From NCBI GenBank assembly GCA_038501625.1, contig JAZAYU010000005.1, positions 15,273,996 to 15,337,995 of the forward strand: 64,000 bases of DNA, in the 5' to 3' direction. Every line of letters starts with the position of its first letter. The first letter of the stretch is position 1. The notes below the pieces were generated by a model, which made no database searches, was not told where the DNA came from, and saw nothing but the letters and a program-made list of their open reading frames with translations. This stretch comes from Corbicula japonica (taxonomy: Eukaryota; Mollusca; Bivalvia; Venerida; Cyrenidae). Positions 59,401-64,000 of this stretch are shown in pieces. The position numbers and the translations under genes were made by a program.

Positions 59401-60759
59401 TCCTTTTCCCTTTTTCTCTTTTTTTTCCTTTTTTCCATTATCTTTGCATTTTTGTTGATTTTATTACTAACATGTTCAGATTTTGCAGTGTTTTTCAGAT
59501 ACTGGCTCAACAGATACAGAAAGAAGAGGCGCAGTCAAACTTTGAAAGATAAGTATTTTCATTTTTGTTTAACACTTAAAAAGTCTGGGGATTTTTTTCC
59601 TTTTTTCCTTTTTTTTTCATTATCTTTGTATTTTTGTTGATTTGATTACTAACCTGTGCAGATTTTGCAGTGTTTTTCAGATACTGGCTGCAACAGATAC
59701 AGAAAGAAGAGGCGCAGTCAAACTTTCAAAGATAAGTGTTTTCTTTTTTGTTTAACTGAAAAAGTCTGGGGATTTTTTTTCTTTTGTTTTCGTGTTTTTT
59801 TCTTTTTTCATGTTTTCCATTATCTTTGCATTTTTGTTGATTTCATTATTAACGTGTTCAGATTTTGCAGTGTTTTTCAGATACTGGCTGCAACAGATAC
59901 AGAAAAAAGAGGCGCAGTCAAACTTTCAAAGGTAAGTATTTTCTTCTTGTTGAACACTTAAAAAGTCTGGGAATTTTTTTCCTTTTTTTCTTTTTTCGTT
60001 TCCTCATTATCTTTGCATTTTTGTTGATTTTATTTTTCCTTTTTTCTTTCATCCTTTTTTCCATTATCTTTGCATATTTGTTGATTTCATTACTAACCTG
60101 TGCAGATATTTCAGTGTTTTGCAGATACTGGCTGCAACAGATACAGAAAGAAGAGGCGCATTCAAACTTTGAAACATAAGTATTTTTTGGGGTCTTTTTG
60201 TGTAACACTTAAAAGTCTGGGGATTTTTTTCTTTTTTCATTTTCTTTGCATTTTTTGTTGATTTCTTTACTAACCTGTTCAGTCAAGGCGCAGTCAAACA
60301 TTGAAAGGATATACATGTATTTTTCTTTTCTTTTTTTTAAATGTTTTAAAGTGTATTCTTTTAAACTTTTTTTCAAAAATTTCTTTGTTAAAACTGTTTT
60401 AAGTTACTTTCATTTTTAACACTGTTCGGTATTTTTCAGATACCAGCTACAACAGATACAGAAAGAAGAGGCGCAGTCAATTTTTAAAAGGAAATTATTT
60501 TCTTTTGTCTTTAAAAGTGTGGGGACTTTCTTTGTTTTCTTTTTTCAATATTTTTGTTTGCATATTTAAGTTTAATTTCCTTTTTTCGCTTGTGTTTGTT
60601 TATTGTTTTTCAGATACCTGCTATAAACGATTCAGAAATGAGAGACGCAGTCGATGTTGGCGCAGTCAAATCCTGGATACTGGTGCTGCTGATGTTGCCC
60701 TGAAAACTGCTGGGGTTGATGTAGCTCTGGATTCAGCTGATGTTGGGTGCCTTGGTTAA
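50427..60759 (+). CDS. Putative micro-exon-array gene (hypothetical, possibly decayed)
   Basis: Proposed first exon 50427-50514: MIVITDDDDEEESEKPDVQW then RNKRSIMET, ending phase 1 at a|gtaagc. Proposed internal exons are 51-nt, phase 1-1 segments repeated about 33 times in 53877-60502, each encoding a TGCNRYRKKRRSQTLK-like basic module. Proposed last exon 60614-60759: phase 1 start, TCYKRFRNERRSRCWRSQ, then an alternating D-V-A-L tail, stop TAA. Phases of all three classes agree, and the last exon is a diverged relative of the array segment. Against it: most units have AT at the donor, about three have a 1-nt deletion, and units 1 and 3 have in-frame stops. Only units at 55298-55348 and 59881-59931 have GT donors and open frames. 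No known family; the function is unknown. It could equally be an exon-derived satellite. Confidence 0.35.
53461..53876. other. Spacer before the micro-exon array
   Basis: No gene or clear repeat. It joins the 0.6-kb repeats to the first degenerate unit of the array. Confidence 0.4.
53877..60502 (+). repeat. Array of about 33 units of about 200 bp with micro-exon architecture
   Basis: Each unit: 'gtctgggga', a 30-100 nt T/C tract, 'cattatctttgcatttttgt', 'tgatt', 'ttactaac', 'tgttCAG', 'attttgCAG', 'tgtttttCAG', then ATACTGGCTGCAACAGATAC and 31 more bases to AAAG, then ATAAGTATTTTC. Segment starts are near 54447, 54723, 54906, 55115, 55298, 55513, 55699, 55908 and so on to 60126, on average about 203 bp apart. 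Units alternate between a short-tract form ('gatttgattactaacctg') and a long-tract form ('gatttcattactaacgtg'). The outermost units (53877-54300, 60280-60490) are degenerate, the interior is uniform. A partial unit lies near 60283-60310. Lysine-rich minus-strand frames are artefacts of the T/C tract. Confidence 0.9.
60614..60759 (+). CDS. Terminal exon-like unit of the array
   Basis: Follows 'tgtttattgtttttcag'. The first 50 bases align with the array segment (atacctgctataaacg against atactggctgcaacag) in the same frame. The frame then continues past the position of the donor for about 30 codons, rich in Asp, Val, Ala and Leu, to TAA at 60757-60759. The spacing 'DTGAADVAL', 'TAGVDVALD', 'SADVGCLG' suggests a degenerate 9-10 residue repeat. 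Confidence 0.4.
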
Positions 60760-60869
60760 TGTAGCTTCAAATTTAGCAAAGGTGAAATATGCATATCAGG
60801 AATCGCCACATTCAGAAAAAACAGCCTCCCCACACAGTCAAGAAGAAGAGAGGGGGAGAGAGCATGGTT

Positions 60870-60875
60870 AATAAA
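60870..60875 (+). terminator. Possible polyadenylation signal after the array
   Basis: AATAAA about 110 nt after the terminal exon-like stop. Another occurs at about 60959. Confidence 0.3.
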
Positions 60876-62363
60876 ATGATCTGTTTCAAAAAAGCAAGTA
60901 TTTTATTCATATATATATATTAATTATTCAAATTTCTAATTTTATTAAAAATATATTGGAATAAATTTACCATGGAAGCTGGAACAGCTTTAAGAAGTGT
61001 TTGTGTGTGTCTTATAACTAGTACATATTTTTACAACAGTTTTCTTTGAAATTAACACAAGAAAATGTAAATCTGATTATTTGTAGGCTGTCAACATTGT
61101 GTGTAAAGTGAGGAGATAGTAAAAAGTGTCACTTGGTTGAAGATACCTTCAATCAAGTGTCATCGAAGATGCGAGATTTAAGATGAACACCGGTCAAGTA
61201 GTGATGCCGCCACGCCAACCAAAGTAAGATGTAGAAAGTCTTACTCTGGGGTTTGATTTTCTTTTTTTCTTTTTTTTTCATTGTTATAAGTTTAATTTGA
61301 TTTTTAATTTCTTTTGTTTATCTTGTGAAATGTCTTATGCGACTGTTGTAGACCGAAATCTGTCTGCACAGCCAGGTCTACCTTGTTCTCTTAGTCTCCC
61401 TGTGCGTCATTATGCATACTGACCGTCAATAGACAACAAGTTGATCTTCCATTGATGGAAATTAAAAGCATGTAATATGACGATGTAGAACTTGCAATGA
61501 AGGATACTTTAATATGACACGGTACAACTTGTATAAACTTGCTATTTCCGATAATTAAGTCTTAATTTTTTTTTTGCTGCCGAATGTTTAATCAAGCAGT
61601 TTAATATGATAATAATTACTGTTTTGACTGAAAGATCATCAATCCCATCTAACATGAAATACGTTTATGAAAAAAACACACATTATTTTGGTTGTATTTC
61701 AGGATTACTCAATGTGAGGGGAGTTGACGTGTGTCGGCCAATTTGACATACAATAAACATGAAACTTTGTCGAAAAACAATGTTCAACTGAATTTATCAT
61801 GATAACATTGTTCTAGAACATTTTTAATGGAGAGACATTATTCTGAACAGATAAGCGGGACTTTAAAGCCAACCGATGTTAGAAAAAATATCTTGACAAG
61901 ATAGTCTAGTGTGTGCAATTTACAGTTAAATTGACCAGTGTTAAATTTTACCCTGTTACAAAGGATGAATCCATGCGCTGTGTCACTCGAGAAATACTTG
62001 TTAGTTGGAGGAATCTAACTTCATCTGAGATGTCTACCGCAAAACTGTTCGAGTGTTACTGAAATAACAAGTTTGGAGTCCATAGTGTCATTCCTTATAC
62101 AACTGCGGAGCAGGACATTCAATATGCTTAATGTTTTCCGGAACCTGTTTTTTTTTAATTTGTATTTTACATTATTAAATAGCTATTTTATTAATCCTAT
62201 AAAAGCGTCTGTCACATACAAATGATGTTTTTATTTTTAAAATGCCAGTTAATATTCTTAAAGATTCATATTGGCAAGTTTACTGTAAATATGTAGATCT
62301 AACGACTCGTGTGCATTTTAGAAATGTATTCCAATATAAACGTGTATGTACATTTAATTTCAG
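60876..62363. other. Intergenic gap
   Basis: AT-rich, no gene recognised. 'gaaatatgcatatcagga' near 60785 recurs at 51308 and, more loosely, at 38775, followed each time by purine-rich sequence, so a dispersed repeat passes here. Confidence 0.4.
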
Positions 62364-64000
62364 CGATCAGGAAGCGAGACGGCACAAAATATTAACTGAG
62401 CACTCTAACCGGTATACAATATGCCATGGATCGAAGCCTTAAGGAGAAAAACTTGAGCATAAAAAAGATGACAGTTTCAGCCATTCTTACCGGTACCACG
62501 TTCTCGTATCCAACGAAAACATCTGAAGGCACCGCGCATAAGTCTACGATCGAGCCGCTGAATACTGACGAATTCCAGCAGTTAGGAGACAAACAACTTC
62601 TTTGCAAAGGTAGTTTCATTATATACTATATCAAGATTTTAAATAAATGTATTAATCTTTTGGAAAATGACATACGGGTTATAATGTAAAACAATGCAAC
62701 ATATTAGTACATGTATAAAATTATCATTTGAAGGCATTCCATTAATGTCATTTTTGTTAAAGTTTATTGTTTTAGCCATTACAGCATAGATCTATGTAGA
62801 AATTCGTTGCGTAGTAATTTTGACCCATTAAAGCAGTGTGTCATAAGTAATTTCTATTTACAATAGAAAATGTAAAATATAAGCCGGAGAGAAGAATGTG
62901 GGTAATATAATACTACTGTCCACATTTTATGTTAAAATAAAAGCGGATTTAAATGACAACGATTTATAGGTAAATAAGAAATATTTATAATCATTACAGG
63001 TGATGCAGACACTTCTTCAGACAGTGTGGTTGATCAGTGGCGTTTACTTCGGCATGCATGGTAGACGGGACCATACAAACTTATTTAGAGATTTTGAGCG
63101 GGAAAGCGCACCAGCCCACCGGGAGTACTTAAAATTTACAGGTTTGTTCAATTGTATAAATTGCTGGTAATTTTAAGCTTAAGTCAAACTTGCCTTAGCG
63201 GTCACCTCCTGTTTTAAACAGCCGCAACAAAATGTCCAAAGCAAGTTTTTGTTCTTGTTTTCACCTGTATTAAGCAGCCGCCTGTGCTAAGTGCAAACGT
63301 TTTCATGTAGGGGTGATTGAATGTCAATATACCTGTTTATTATTTTCAGAGAGAAGTACGAACACAAGGAACGGATACAGACGAAACACGAACACAGAAG
63401 TTGCTTCTAAGGTTTTTGCAACACCCGTCGAGAGATCTGTCCAGTCGCCATCTACAAATAATATAGACGTCGAAGACCGGCCTATTATTTGCTTGACAAT
63501 CATAGCCGGTTTTACCTTCAGCCAATAAAAGCACCCAAGACAGATGTTTGGTATTCACATCAGTATGTCGGAAAAAATAAACTTGAACAAATAATAAACT
63601 AATTAGCTGATAAAGGCAGCTCGAAGGCCGACAAGTAAATCACTCCGGGAGAAAAACATTTGCGCAAAAACGTGTTCAGGCAGGTCCGCCATCTACAGAA
63701 ATAGCTCAAAAACTCCAAATAATAAATGCTTATTCCACTCCTACTTTGGAACAGCATGCTCGAGCCTCCGACATGCTATCAGACCATGTGCGACCATCTT
63801 CAAGAACCGTTTCAAGATGCCATGTTCAAACAATTGAACATGAGAATTCCTCTCTGTTGGCGGATATAACACCAGTAATGAATTTAAGTAATACCTGCTT
63901 GCTGCAAGTCGAAGTGTCAAGTCAAATACCTCAAAACATCAAATCCGTTTGTGTGGTGGTACTTTTTACATTAAGAAGAGAACGTTCGCTGATTTTGATA
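62364..64000 (+). pseudogene. Decayed Crypton-type tyrosine recombinase (DUF3504/KIAA1958-like), runs off the window end
   Basis: Pieces in order. 62426-62609: starts MDRSLKEKNLSIKK and ends PLNTDEFQQLGDKQLLCK, the family's helical lead-in. 63000-63141: QTVWLISGVYFGMHGRRDH, holding the first catalytic Arg region, ending EYLKFT. 63350 on: ERSTNTRNG, continuing the classic EYLxFTERxTxTRNG motif across a GT-AG intron in matching phase, then VFATP. After a +1 shift near 63475: RPAYYLLDNHSRFYLQP and DVWYSHQYVGKNKLEQI. After stops near 63608: VNHSGRKTFAQ (the HxxR box) and INAYSTPTLEQHA (candidate Tyr). Breaks: a 1-nt phase error at the 62609/63000 junction, the frameshift, in-frame stops, and about six residues lost before INAYST. 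It is a relic DNA transposon or a domesticated gene gone dead; sequence reads on past base 64000. The start has a good Kozak context (gccATGG), after an acceptor at 62363. Confidence 0.8.
63188..63300. mobile_element. Relative of the 190-364 insertion, reverse orientation
   Basis: 'cacctcctgttttaaacagc', 'aaaatgtccaaagc', 'gtttttgttcttgttttcac' and 'ctgtattaagcagccgcctg' match the reverse complement of 190-364 in order. It sits in the intron-like gap of the Crypton relic. Confidence 0.65.

Noticed and set aside
54312..60179. Plus-strand frames rich in Phe/Leu/Ser ending in ATDTERRGAVKL
   Set aside because: They read through the pyrimidine tract and into the segment in a frame that hits TGA within it. 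The frame that links first and last exons is a different one.
54795..60208. Lysine/glutamate-rich minus-strand frames of 60-120 codons (KKRKREKEKK type)
   Set aside because: They are the complement of the T/C tracts plus the repeated segment. They have no independent start, family or splice support.

Overview
The window looks like nuclear DNA of a lophotrochozoan animal, most likely a bivalve mollusc. It is AT-rich with long introns. Its four recognisable genes are ordinary animal genes split by GT-AG introns, apart from one single-exon receptor. The rest is packed with short foldback elements and 145-200 bp tandem repeats of a style familiar from bivalve genomes. The bivalve assignment rests on that repeat style and is an inference; no species is claimed.

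Layout. 1-6.0 kb: a diverged segmental duplication (about 145-936 and 1207-2160) in which each copy carries an insertion the other lacks. 6.06-16.27 kb (+): CFDP1/BCNT, eight coding exons, 310 aa, with a 2.3 kb repeat element in intron 5 and an internally deleted pogo/Tigger-like transposon in intron 7. 16.3-22.7 kb: intergenic, with a cluster of TTAA-flanked MITEs. 22.72-26.03 kb (-): an SLC10A3/A5-like transporter, three exons, 498 aa. 26-31.7 kb: intergenic, with one TIR element and a 33-bp minisatellite. 31.74-42.30 kb (+): an UNC93A-like MFS protein, seven coding exons, 485 aa. An intronless class A GPCR (434 aa) lies antisense in its last intron. 43.9-50.2 kb: tandem arrays, including about 17 copies of a 150-bp unit.

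50.2-60.8 kb is the strangest stretch. About five diverged 0.6-kb repeats each carry a first-exon-like segment. They are followed by about 33 tandem units of about 200 bp, each shaped like intron plus micro-exon: a TACTAAC-type branch point, CAG acceptors, a 51-nt phase 1-1 segment and a donor-like ATAAGT. A related 146-nt terminal exon of the same phase ends in TAA. Reading phases agree from first to last exon, but most units have AT where a GT donor is needed, and some carry frameshifts or stops. It is either a gene with an amplified symmetric micro-exon or a satellite grown from one.

62.3-64.0 kb: a decayed, intron-containing Crypton-type tyrosine recombinase (DUF3504/KIAA1958-like), cut by the window end.

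The genes share no evident pathway: a chromatin factor, a membrane transporter, an MFS-like regulator and a receptor. No tRNA, rRNA, CRISPR or prokaryotic feature was seen. Exon borders were placed by eye from splice consensus, phase and remembered family architecture; no alignment was run.
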